A stretch of 64,000 nucleotides of DNA from Panopea generosa (taxonomy: Eukaryota; Mollusca; Bivalvia; Adapedonta; Hiatellidae), in assembly GCA_029582155.1 (NCBI GenBank), contig CM055894.1, positions 33,842,632 through 33,906,631 of the forward strand, written 5' to 3'. Shown in pieces: positions 48,110-58,449 of the stretch (positions are counted from its first letter, which is position 1; the number at the start of each line of letters is the position of its first letter). The translations under genes and the position numbers were made by a program. The notes under the pieces are model-generated. The model saw only the letters and a list, made by a program, of their open reading frames with translations, did not search any database and had not been told where the DNA came from.

Positions 48110-48462
48110 TTAACAAACAAATCAATAGGACATTGACTCATACAATGCCAGTCAAAAGGTCAATTCTAAACATATAATAGACATTGAAACATATCATGGC
48201 ATTTGTAAAGATGAACATTCATTGATACTTTTCTCTAATATGCTAAATCAATATAAATGCTCTATACAATTTTGCAATTAAAATACCTATATGCACCGTA
48301 TCTTTGAGACATACTCTTAAATGTAGGGAATACATTGACCGTTATTCAAATGTCCTATAAATTGTTTAACTATATCTGAAACATATATGCATATACACAG
48401 TCAAGCATGTATCAGACAAAATAATTTTAAATAACTTACTCAATGTCCTATTGGTTCATAGC
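48110..48462 (+). repeat. duplication mosaic block A, copy 3, with inverted end
   Basis: This copy begins AATCAATAGGACATTGACTC. At its right end (48440-48460) it carries the reverse complement of its own start (minus strand AACCAATAGGACATTGAGTA). The two ends share CAATAGGACATTGA exactly, so only this copy looks like a unit bounded by inverted repeats, about 350 bp long. Confidence 0.75.
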
Positions 48463-48649
48463 AAAATGCAAAACTTAACCATTAGAATGACATGTGTACA
48501 CATTTTCATGAAATTATCATAAACAGTTCTTTAAATTATGACAATTTTCTAATATTGGCTATTTGTTTTAATATATGGTTTCAAAAATACTTAAAATGAC
48601 CTCATAATAAATTGCACTACTAGATCAAGAGGTTAACATGTGTACAATG

Positions 48650-49068
48650 TTTCACGATGCTACCTTGACTAATCTTTTTTTAATAAACTAATATAGTATT
48701 ACGTGATTAGTAAACATAGTGCCTACAGTCTGTGTGTAGAAAATAGAGTTTACTCACCATCATGATTAGTGTCTTTGTCGGTACTTTCCTTTTCAATGTC
48801 CTTGTCATTGTCTGAGCAAAATAAATTAATGGTTACTACGACTAAATATTTTGGAATTGAAGTTGTTTCTTGATTATTTATGATACTACCTTGAATATTT
48901 TATTTGTAATAAACTAATATTGTGTTACAGGAACAATTAATCTCATAAATAAATATAGCGCATGTACGTATGATCTATGTGTAAACATAAGAGTATACTC
49001 ACCTCCCTTGTTGCATTTAAATATATTGGAATTGATGTTATTTATTGATTGCTTTCAAATTTTTTTAC
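48650..49068 (-). repeat. tandem duplicate around the acidic exon
   Basis: GATGCTACCTTGACTAATCT, AATAAACTAATATAGTATTA, GTCTGTGTGTAGAAAATAGA and GTTTACTCACC (48655-48757) match GATACTACCTTGAATATTTT, AATAAACTAATATTGTGTTA, ATCTATGTGTAAACATAAGA and GTATACTCACC (48887-49002). Both copies end in a minus-strand splice donor (GGTGAGT). In the right copy the coding core is absent. Confidence 0.65.
48758..48811 (-). CDS. candidate 54-bp acidic exon
   Basis: On the minus strand TTTTGCTCAG (acceptor) and GATG|GTGAGT (strong donor) bracket exactly 54 nt. Read in phase 1 it encodes NDKDIEKESTDKDTNHD, an acidic, hydrophilic stretch suitable for a cytoplasmic or linker segment. Phase 1-1 matches the other exons of the upstream gene. 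Phase 0 is also open (basic, Thr/Lys-rich) and phase 2 has a stop. Linkage to the Ig-like/TM gene is inferred from strand, order and phase only. It would need a splice out of the TM exon at a weak donor (ATAATAC|GTAACG). Confidence 0.35.
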
Positions 49069-49204
49069 TGAAACGAAAAAGGCACACACGTCTATCTTCA
49101 TTATTTATTATGGTATTTTACTTATTTCAAATGGAAAGGAACAAGAATATGTAGTCGGTAATATTCCTACCCATTCTGTATTTTACTAAGATGTTCTGAG
49201 TTCA

Positions 49205-49400
49205 GCGTGTCCTCCGTGGCCGAGTGGTTTTAGGCTTCGACTCAAGATCACTTATCTCTCACTGCTTAGGTTCGAGAACCGCTCGCTCCCAAAACTTTTA
49301 GTGAGAAAGATTGCCAGCTACCTGGCTTATACGTCAGATATTGAGATTTTTGTGCTATTTGTTTCCGTGACGGACATATATGTCTATGGACCTATGGAAC
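49205..49400 (+). mobile_element. tRNA(Leu)-like SINE
   Basis: GTCCTCCGTGGCCGAGTGGT (A box intact), CACTTATCTCTCACTGC, B-box-like TTAGGTTCGAGAACC, then GTGAGAAAGATTGCCAGCTA. Same family as 16060, 17633 and 21470. The body is short and fades after about 49400. Confidence 0.82.
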
Positions 49401-49739
49401 AATCGAAATGTTTTAAAAAAAAACACGAAAATAACATATTAACGTGATAGCACCGAAGATTCATCTCTATTCAAAGGCAGCGTTCGTCTTTATTTCGTGA
49501 ATTTAAATGCAATATTAAGAAAGTTATCAGGTAAAAGGTATCAAAATGGACTCTTTTCGTCCGTTTTTACACCGCTCCATACGATAAGGTCACGTGTGTT
49601 TGCCACCGTGATTATATATTCAAATTAATCTGTATGGGTTAGGTGATAGTTAAGGCATGGTTTAATATGTTAATCATTGTGTAAATTGACTTAACTCGAC
49701 AATGACTATCGCTCCGCGCACTGGCCACGTGACGGTGTT

Positions 49740-50920
49740 TTATAACATAAACAATAAATCATGCCATTAAAATATATTGTTTACTTAGATATCGTCAGTT
49801 TATCTTAAGAAAAATTCTAAGGACAATTGTGTCGCTAGAACCAATATCGGTAAGATTATCTGCGTATTTAATTTGCAAATCGTCTCAGATCAAATGGCAC
49901 GTAGGTAACAATGCCCAATGAAATCTCATTTTCGTGCTTTGCGTGGTATTGCATCAACATTACAAACAGACTGTTACTCTAATACTTTATAATGTCGGTT
50001 AGACACTCATTAGGTAAGCAGCAGCTAGTGTGTGTTTAATACAATCCATTATATATATTTTATATATGACACAAAAAACCTTTATATTCAATCTAATATA
50101 TCTTATTATTGCAGAAGTTCTCGTTATCGATATAACTTAAATAAAATTCATATAACTTCATATATCTAATATTATTTTAGTTTAAATTGACATTTAATTT
50201 TTATCAAACAACAGCAGATCATAATTATATTTCAAATAACCTGTTCTTCACAAATTTTATAATATTGCCACGTGTGAACTCATTATTAGGTTATTAAGTG
50301 ATATACAATATTATAATGCAACTGAACTAAATAGCGTGTTAACGATCACTGTTTATATAAGTAGGACTGAATTTGCATTGCGTAATACGTTTTTAATTAT
50401 ATATTCGTTTAATGCATGATATATTTAAAAGAAAAACGTTCACTGACATTACATTTATTAAAGACAAAACCTCTTTGGCTGAAACTTGTGCCGCATGCAT
50501 GTAAAACATGACAACTTTTATTAATATCAACTAGACATTTTGTACAATTCGAGGTATTTAAAAATACTAATAATTGAAATTGGCCATTTGAAGTTATCGT
50601 GAGACTATCTTTGTAATAACATGATGGTGAAGTAAACATATTATTTTGTAGAATCGTTTTGACAGTTTGACAATACTTTTTCATTTAAGTCTCGGAATCT
50701 TTACATCTGATGATACTTCTCTACAAATTTCAGCTCTGAACGATTATAGTTGCGATTGTTTCCTCTAGGAAATACATTTTGGGTTTCTTTAGATATTAGA
50801 TACCGATCATTAACTTTTTAACCGCATTCCTGCGTCAACTCAACTATTACATCGTGTAGCGAAAATAATGAAAACTGGTTTAACTTATTTACACAATCAG
50901 ATAAGTCATATATAATCATA
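49740..50920. other. AT-rich DNA, probable 3' flank or intron
   Basis: No repeat or coding exon recognised. A 91-codon minus frame (50409-50684) has several Cys but no splice context or family. Confidence 0.35.
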
Positions 50921-50921
50921 T

Positions 50922-51115
50922 CTATATATTAATATCCTTTAACGTATGCAATGTAAAACTAAAATGCTGTTTAATCCGGTTATCGTTACGTATTATCACA
51001 GCCACCACAACCACCAGAGCCACCACAGCCACCACAGCCAACACACAATATATAAATACTTTATGTTTTTCAATTGTCGGAGATCCAATGTTTTTACCAA
51101 TGATTTTTCCGTTAC
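50922..51115 (-). other. transmembrane exon
   Basis: The acceptor is an excellent T-rich tract (ATTTTTGTTTTTCAG). In phase 1 the first codon completes as Gly, then a polar stalk and a Val/Ala-rich helix encoded by GTG/GCT triplets. The same DNA is a short GCCACCACA-type repeat on plus, so the helix may have grown by triplet-repeat slippage. The tail is basic right after the helix (positive-inside), ending with TAG. Confidence 0.6.
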
Positions 51116-54100
51116 CTGAAAAACAAAAATATTTATTGTTATATCTGTATCAGTGTTATAAAATTGAAACCACTATTTGCCACATATACCTTTCCTTTTG
51201 CTAGCAATCCACCATTAGCTTAAAGAGTAGTATTTATGTATTTATAGTAGAGAATGTTTACACATAAAACAAGAATTTAAAATGGAAGAAATATATCCGT
51301 TTGTCAGTCAGTTGTGTATATTTACATTTAACTTGGTTCCTCCGTCTTCACATCACAAAACGATGCAGTGTGCATAAAGATAACCAAGCTTTAATTGTCT
51401 CATACAATCGGCATATGTGGTTGTATGTAAATGGTCATAATATGACAATATCCTTGACCACTCAGTCACGGTTGGCCTCTGAATTGACGGAGTTTGACCA
51501 TTATAACCGATACATAATTTGCAATCATTTGGTACATTTTGTATAACACTCTAAGGAGATATTACAATCTTAAGCCATCGATACTGTGAGGAGAACGGAA
51601 AGAGTAAATGTGTAATTTTACTAAGTTTTGTTATTATTATTATTTCTGATTCATTGGTATACTGGAGGTCACTCAGTGTCATTTGATAATTGAATAACAT
51701 TCAAAGTGGTGCCAAGAGCATGGTAGTATTGCATGATTTATTATCATTTTATTTCATTCGCTTGGTTGTTTTCCGTGCTTGTAAGGGATCTTTTTATCAT
51801 ATGTCATAGTAGTTAAATCATCTTGATATGTGACAACAGCATTGATAACACTCTTGTATTTACAATCTATAATATGCTTACAAATGTATCACACACACAT
51901 ATAAGACCTTATACACTCTCATTTAAAAACGTAACATATAAATATCATCGATCAAAATATATATTTCTTAAACGAGCAGTACGCTCGTATATTGTATTTG
52001 TTAACAAATATCTGGAAAAGTTCCCCATTGTTCGAGAGTACACAAATGAATACATGTAGTTTGATGCGCATATTACCCTGATTTTCAGTTTTGGCAATTA
52101 CAAATGGAGAAATTAGAGGGAGACGTCACTTCGTAAGTTGATTTTTATCACGCGGTTGAGGTATAATGTAGTGTTATATATTTAGGTGACGTACCGTTAT
52201 TTAAAATAAGCCAAATGCAATGATAGTAAGGGAATTAAGGCCGTTAAATAACGGGTCCATAATGTTATTACTTGGTGAGCATTATGCATCGTTATTGAGT
52301 GATTATTGAGACAATTACGTGCTGATGTCTGCGATAAAAAAATGTATCGTTTTCATAAATGTAGCGTAGTCATTTATTATTTATACGCAATGAGAAACAA
52401 TGATTAAGGAATATAAGTTTGGTCTGGTAACTCTTGCTGAGGATCTACCCTCGCATATATACTTGATGTTATTGCAAAATCTATTACGTAACTAATCACT
52501 TTTCAATATTTAGAGGATACCACGGCCTTTTTGTTAACAGTTATTAAAAAAGTAATTCTAATTCGTGCAATAACTGTCACTTCCGTGCTCGTGAGGTCAA
52601 GTTTATTATTACACTGAGGAGAATTGTAGAGATGTTCTTAAAAATTATTTAATCGCATGCAGCTGTTTAAATTCTAAACGGATCCACTTCATTGATAAAT
52701 AAACATGTGCTATATCATATGGAAGAATAAAACTAAAAGGCTCATTTAACTTCTGAAACGGTCGTTTTTAGTTTTAATTTAAGTCAGATTTACTCTTCCA
52801 GACGATAGAATACATGTCCATTTGATCACAGAGTGACTTTACAAACACAAAGATAAATATAAAGCACATTATGAGTACATAATTAAAAACGGGTTTTGTT
52901 TACAAATTAATGTTCGTCTCTTTTCGATAAACACCTTCGGCAGAAAACGGGGAATTACGATACTTGTTCGGAAACGCGTCGGTCGGTAATATATGATCAA
53001 TTCACTTCAGAGAGAAACATAGTATGGGGAACTGTAAGGGATATGGTTAAAAATTAAATAACCACTTGCGGTTAGATAGTTTTAAGAACATCTCAATTAT
53101 TCCCCTCAGAGTATTAATGAACTGGAACTCACGAGTTAATATATTGCACGTTAGCGACGAATCGTTCATATACATTTAAAAAAAACAACAAATAAACGTT
53201 TTTAATAACTGTTCGTAACAAACCACCCTTGGTAGCCTCTCAATATTGACTGCGATAAAGTGATTTGTGACGTAATAGCGCGTGCGATAGTATCACGCGT
53301 ATATGCAAGGGTGGATCCTGAGCAAGAGTTTCTAGACCAAACTAGTATTCCGTACTCACTGTTTTTCAGTGCGTATACATAATATAATGCGTACTACGTT
53401 CGATACAGTTTTATTGCAGGCATCAATATATCTAAAAAAAGAAACCCAAATAACGATACATAATATCAGTGAAGCCATAACTTTTCTAATCTTGTTAATG
53501 AACCCCTTATCTAACGATTTTAATTCGCACACTACCACTGCAGTATTCATTTGCGTACTTCCGAACACTAGCGGAGGTACAGTCGGAAAGCAACCTAGTC
53601 ATTACGGAATTACGAAAATGTAAACAAACGTTGAAAGTTCGGTCTGCTCGTCTAAGAAATACACATTTCGATCGAAGTTATTTATTTTCTCGCTTTTTTA
53701 AAAAACAGTCACTAAGGGGTCTACAGGAAAGGTGTAAGCAATATTATAAATACATTTAATTACAATCATTTCTGTTATTATCAAAAGGTGTGCATTTCGG
53801 AAGTTTAATGAGGCTTTAATTACAATTAAAAACAACCGTTTCAGGAGTTTAATGGGTTTTTTATTAGGCCTCTTATAGATATTTTATTCAGAAGTTTAAA
53901 TTGATTTTTTTGGATTTGATAAGCTCTGTAACCAATAGCAACAATATGCATATCATTAAAAGGTTTAGCCATGTCCATAATATGCATTGTGGGACTATTA
54001 CTATGAATTGAAAATTGAGATTTATGCAGATACATATTACACTCTTGCTATGAAAACACTTAATGTGAAATAATTATCAATGCTTTTCATGAAAAAGACA

Positions 54101-56887
54101 ATTGGATGAATTATGTGGGAAAATAATGTTTAACAACAACTGCAATATGATACCAAACATTTAATCTCTGGAAGCCACTGATTACTTCCCCACATATTTA
54201 GAGGTGCGGGATTCACAGTTCCGAAACAAAATTCGTGGTCAATCATCACAGAAATGGGATGTACACTCCCAAACCTTGACATTAAAACGCATACAAGACT
54301 GTGCTTAACATGTCAAAAACAGTGAAATGATTATGTTGATACTAAATGGAGACATAACACCTTGTTGAAAGAGTGTACGCAATAAGATCTGAATAGTTCA
54401 CAAAGTTATGTGAAGTGGATACAGCGTTATGTGAAGTGAATACAAAGTTATTTTAAGTGGATACAAAGTCATGTGATGTGAATACACAGTTATGACATGA
54501 AATCATAAACATCCTCTGTGTACCATTTCAGTTTATTTCAGGTATATTTTTCTCAACCTTGAAGGTTAAGTATTTGGAATTTGTGCAAAAAAAATCATTG
54601 AATGATACATTGTAAAACTGGTGCATGGTAATGTGAAATGTTTATATACAGACTGGACACTAAATTGTGAAAGCACATACAATTGGGATGACATGCAGAC
54701 AGATGACAATTTCATAGTAAGAATTGTACTTTATAAGTAAGCAGTAGAATAAACAATGAGGAACAAGGCATTGTCTGCTGACTATTAAAGAGTGCATATC
54801 AATTGGTTTCTTTTTTTCTTCTCCAGATTTCAAACAGATTTTTGCGCTTACACGAAAGTTTAGGAGACAGTCATCCATATTATAACCATATTCCAATCCT
54901 TAACCATTGCCTTAAATGCTTCTCTAGCAGAGAAATTCCATTTTATATATACTAATATGTGTTTCCTTATTAACAAACCAAAGGTCATATCTATCAAATA
55001 AGATAGGATTGAAATAGTAGCGTTAAACCCTATATATCTACTCTGACAGACAGTCAGTCAGACAGACAGCCGGCGAGAAACCTATATCATATATATATAT
55101 ATCACCTCCTTTGGCATATTTGGGATTGACGAAGAATGGCGTTACCGAATGATTATTAGTTTATATTTTCACAAAGGATTGTGCATTAAGGTACTTTCAT
55201 GAAAGTGTTAGGATTCAGTTTGGTAAATTATAAGTTTCAATTGAAAAATATAGGCAAAAGCTGTAAAACATCACATAATCGATGATAGTAATATACTTAA
55301 CTGCATTTATAAGACTATATTACTTTATAACCGATTAATGAATTCGTATTCTTATTCCTAAGCAGTCATTATCTAAAACAACTCCGAAACTGCATAATGT
55401 TATGTAAAAAAATAATGACAATGACATCACAAAATGAAATACAGATTTCATTAATTCAAATTAGAACAGTCTTGTTCTTTAAATATAGAATTTTCAAATA
55501 TAATTCGTTTGCAAAACTTTTATTATGTGAGTTACACCAGCTTTGCATTAAAGCAAATTACTTTTAATATAAGTATTGGAAGGGCAATCTAACTCGAGTT
55601 AGAAATGTTTTGCACTGAGAAAATGATCGTCTTAAGATGACATTTCCTGAAAATATCCAAGTTAGAATAGTCTTGCGACGAGCACTCGTTTTACAGTCTG
55701 CAATATAATGTTACCATCGGTTAGCCACGGTTGCAGATCTTATGCTCACTATGCAATATAATATTTTCATTGGTTAGTCACAGGTGAACATCTGTAATAT
55801 TATTATTTGTTTGGGAAGAAATCTTAACATCGGTAAGCAAACATGATAAACGAGATGTACTGAAAGACGAGACATCACATCGATGTATAGATACATAATT
55901 ACCAGGTTTACATTGAGTGACAGTTTGTAGTTGTGTTCCACTTGACGTAGATCCATTTGATATGGAAAAGTCAACTCCCCAGGTTTTATTCATATCTGCA
56001 CTTTCCAATGTCGTAACAGTTAGACGGTATACAGGTGCTGTTGAACAATCGAATGACATTCTGCCAGATGGATAACTAGCAGGTATGTCAAACGGGTATA
56101 TACAGGTGGTAACATTTATGATCAATCTGGTCTCATCCCCAGTAATAGACCACATAACAAAAACAACAGTTCTTAAACCTTTGTATTCTGCTTCTAACGT
56201 CAAGACATCATTGACGTTAACACATCCATTTTTGGTTGTAAGAAATACATCTTGTCCTTGAGCTATAAATTGAAAGGATATACTTTGATATTATGCAACA
56301 TGAATAAACTATTGAATTATTCTTTTTAGATAAAAAGCAAGATTTTATATATTTATCTTAAATATTATAACTAAAAATTAAATAATACTATGCTACTGGG
56401 TTAATTCAAATAATAAAACGACTAAAACAAAAAGTATTGTATGATAAAGCAGTTCTACAATCACACAATATTATCGCCGTAAAATAGGATCCTGGTAGTA
56501 TTTTATTGTTTCTGCCTCCATTAAATATGCATAAGTATCGAATGAGTTGAATATTGCCTTGATTTTTATTTAAGCGGCTTCTCCCTAAAGCCACAGTCAG
56601 ATAGCCCTCCGATGTGTTCTCGAGACTCGGTATACCTCGGTATGACAATCAAGACCTCTAAAACCCTAACCCTTGACAGGGCCTTATTCGTCCATACAGA
56701 GCCTAATTCGACCATCCTAGGGCCTAATTCGACCATTCTATGGCCTATTTCGACTACATAGGGCCTTTTTCGACAAAAATTCGTACCCCTAAATAATCCT
56801 AATTTGGACCCTAACCCTAACCCTAAATATTGTCACCCATTTTCGCAACCATAAAAATACCTTGGTCAGTAAGATATACAGAAGCAC

Positions 56888-56940
<53 letters not shown>

Positions 56941-57135
56941 TGTGTGTGTGTGTGTGTGTGATTATTTTTTTAAACGACATATAATGTAGTATCTTAGTGG
57001 TATTTTAATTTCGTTACAACATTTATTCTAAGGGTATGTATTAAAGCGTTTATTTAACATTGGTGACTATGTGATTGTGTACTTACATATTATCAACACC
57101 CCGAACAGTAGTAAACCATCTTTGTGAATATTCAT
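50922..57135 (-). CDS. Ig-like single-pass membrane protein, 3 exons
   Basis: The gene model joins 57135-57087, 56262-55903 and 51115-50922, totalling 603 nt, exactly 200 codons plus TAG. The protein would have a signal peptide, one Ig-like extracellular domain of about 115 residues, a short stalk (NGKIIGKNIGSPTIEKHK), a 23-residue transmembrane helix (VFIYCVLAVVAVVALVVVVA then VII) and a short basic tail (RNDNRIKQHFSF...). All three exons meet in phase 1, the rule for extracellular modules in animal genes. The family of the Ig-like domain is not identified. Short secreted or membrane Ig-like proteins of this layout are common and fast-evolving in molluscs (general knowledge). The role is probably cell-surface recognition or adhesion, which is inference. 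Introns are 824 and about 4787 bp. No clear polyadenylation signal was seen close to the stop. Additional exons between 51.1 and 55.9 kb, or a longer tail through 48.8 kb, are possible. Confidence 0.6.
51120..53215. other. probable intron of the Ig-like gene, nothing recognised
   Basis: AT-rich. Open frames at 51301-51546 and 51823-52059 have no splice context or family. Confidence 0.35.
53223..53314. repeat. inverted repeat unit with internal hairpin
   Basis: CCACCCTTG at 53223-53231 and CAAGGGTGG at 53306-53314 are perfect inverses 92 bp apart. Inside, CGCGTG and CACGCG (53279-53299) form another perfect 6-bp stem. It is GC-richer than its surroundings and could be a tiny non-autonomous element. 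Confidence 0.4.
53320..55770. other. probable intron, with a 21-bp tandem repeat
   Basis: At 54399-54490 about five copies of GTTATGTGAAGTGGATACAA-type units (21 bp) occur. A GACAGACAGTCAGTCAGACA stretch is at 55028-55070. Otherwise no recognised feature. Confidence 0.55.
55903..56262 (-). other. Ig-like domain exon, symmetric phase 1-1
   Basis: Acceptor AATTTATAG and donor AACCTG|GTAATT enclose 360 nt. Four cysteines (NGCVNV, TTCIYP, FDCSTAP, TQCKP) could form two disulfides. RMSFDCSTAPVYRLTVTTLE followed by SADMNKTWGVDF is laid out like the E-F strands of an Ig fold (L.V..L...D), with Trp where the usual Tyr-x-Cys would be. Three N-glycosylation sequons are present (NVT, NKT, NGS). Reading through the donor stays open to 55778 (141 codons from the internal Met), so a secreted isoform by intron retention is possible. 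Confidence 0.7.
56660..56790. repeat. 21-22 bp tandem repeat in the first intron
   Basis: Five imperfect units of the type GGGCCTAATTCGACCATTCT (starts near 56680, 56701, 56722, 56743 and 56762). Confidence 0.8.
56808..56826. repeat. interstitial telomere-like repeat
   Basis: ACCCTAACCCTAACCCTAA, three CCCTAA units, with a further AACCCTAACCC near 56663. TTAGGG is the usual molluscan telomere unit. It is too short to imply a chromosome end. Confidence 0.7.
56888..56960. repeat. (GT)n microsatellite with GGTG interruption
   Basis: (GT)n, then four GGGT units, then (GT)n again. The His/Thr/Pro frame across it is an artefact. Confidence 0.95.
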
Positions 57136-57165
57136 TTTGCTCACGTTTCCAAAGTTACGATTTCA
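57087..57165 (-). other. exon with start codon and signal peptide
   Basis: Acceptor GACTTTTTTCAG (so a non-coding exon lies further upstream), ATG at 57135, MNIHKDGLLLFGVLII, then donor AATAT|GTAAGT. The hydrophobic core LLLFGVLII after a basic start is a typical signal peptide. Cleavage is likely just after the junction, around Ser-Gln-Gly. Confidence 0.7.
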
Positions 57166-57544
57166 CTGAAAAAAGTCAACAATAAAATCATTACAAAATA
57201 ATCAAACTGCAAATCTATACTGAGCAATCACATAAACAATAACATCGAAGTATTTTAGTGCTATAGGGGTTCTCCATGCAACTCGTTAGGCCAATGTTCA
57301 ACACAATACTATATAATTATGTATAGATATTTTATTGAACGTCGTTTGCATTATTTTAGTTTTATTTCATATTCGATGAGACTGATATTACATTATGCTA
57401 TTAACTATTCATGGGTCGCTGGCATAGCAATACACTTTGTCTCCTTTTAGTTTTAAATTTACTTTTTGCAGCGAATGTGAAATCAAACCTTACATCTTAG
57501 ACACATCAAACTAGAAGTCTTCCTGGGTAGAATCATAAGCTGGT

Positions 57545-57662
57545 GTTATTCAGATAAATGCCTTGCTCAAGGACATTACCCGTAGTCGTGTCGGAGGATC
57601 GCACACACGATCCCCGGATCAAGGTTCCCATTCTCTACCAATAGACCGTACGCCCCACATAA
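57545..57662 (-). mobile_element. SINE-like remnant
   Basis: Minus strand: GTGGGGCGTACGGTCTATTG then GTAGAGAATGGG (A-box-like), GGATCGTGTGTGCGATCCTC (B-box region, mutated) and GTCCTTGAGCAAGGCATTTA, a phrase found in many tRNA-SINE bodies of marine invertebrates (recollection). Confidence 0.5.
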
Positions 57663-58064
57663 ATCACATAATCTCCTCATGTGTTTAGTTATTACCTAAT
57701 TATAACAAATAACAGGTTAGGTTATAGGATGTTGTGTATCATTATCCTTGACAATAAGTGTCCTAAAACGAGCAGCTGTCGCGGGAACAATACCTATTAT
57801 GATTTTATGAACTTACACGTAAATACAGAGAACTAACATAACAAAACAAGTTATAATGTAGGTCTCAACAACTACTGATGATGATAAAACTTATGTAACT
57901 ATTAATATCGTTTTAAAAGGAAATATAATTGTCACGAAATTTTAAAATAAAAAAAAATAGCTAAACACATTTTTTTGATATATCATGCCTATATATGCTC
58001 ACTGCCTCGGTATTGCAAACATAAAATCTATTTAAAAATGCCAAAATAATATATTAAACATACC

Positions 58065-58445
58065 TTTCCTACCTTTGGCTACGCACCTAGGTTAGCTTAA
58101 ATAGATTTCCCGCTTAAAATGGCAACATATTTTGTGACGTTTTGAATGAGTCGCGTGAGTTTATTTTGATTTCAATTTGATCCATTATACAGATTTACAC
58201 GTTAGAGTCAGAACGAATATGCGAAGGTTGTCAAGCAGTATTTAAACGTTGTCTATTTTCAGAAAGGTGATTTCGTTTCAAGTTTACCACTACACTTTAC
58301 CTATCGATTGTGTCAGTTTTGGTGGATTTAGATACTAAACTATTCGACTTATATATATTAATGATAATGCGATGTTTTTTATATATATTTTATTTCTAAG
58401 ACATTTATAACGTTTTATCCTGAGATATCCCCTTTAAAATATAGA
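58065..58445 (-). repeat. dispersed repeat, partner of 36893-37245
   Basis: In reverse complement: TTTAAAGGGGATATCTCAGG, GTGGTAAACTTGAAACGA, ATGGATCAAATTGAAATCAA and CACGCGACTCATTCAAA, in the same order as the 37-kb copy. It carries an extra insert of about 35 bp. Confidence 0.8.
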
Positions 58446-58449
58446 AGAG

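Noticed and set aside
49205..49285. tRNA-Leu-like gene
   Set aside because: The A box is intact, but the T arm is degraded and four related copies share a downstream body. It is a SINE.
50965..51045. Gly/Cys-rich peptide (GCGGCGGSGGCGGC) as the product of the 51-kb repeat
   Set aside because: A stop lies shortly upstream in that frame. The frame set by the good acceptor at 51115 in phase 1 gives a transmembrane helix instead.
56808..56826. Chromosome end
   Set aside because: Only three CCCTAA units, with ordinary sequence on both sides.
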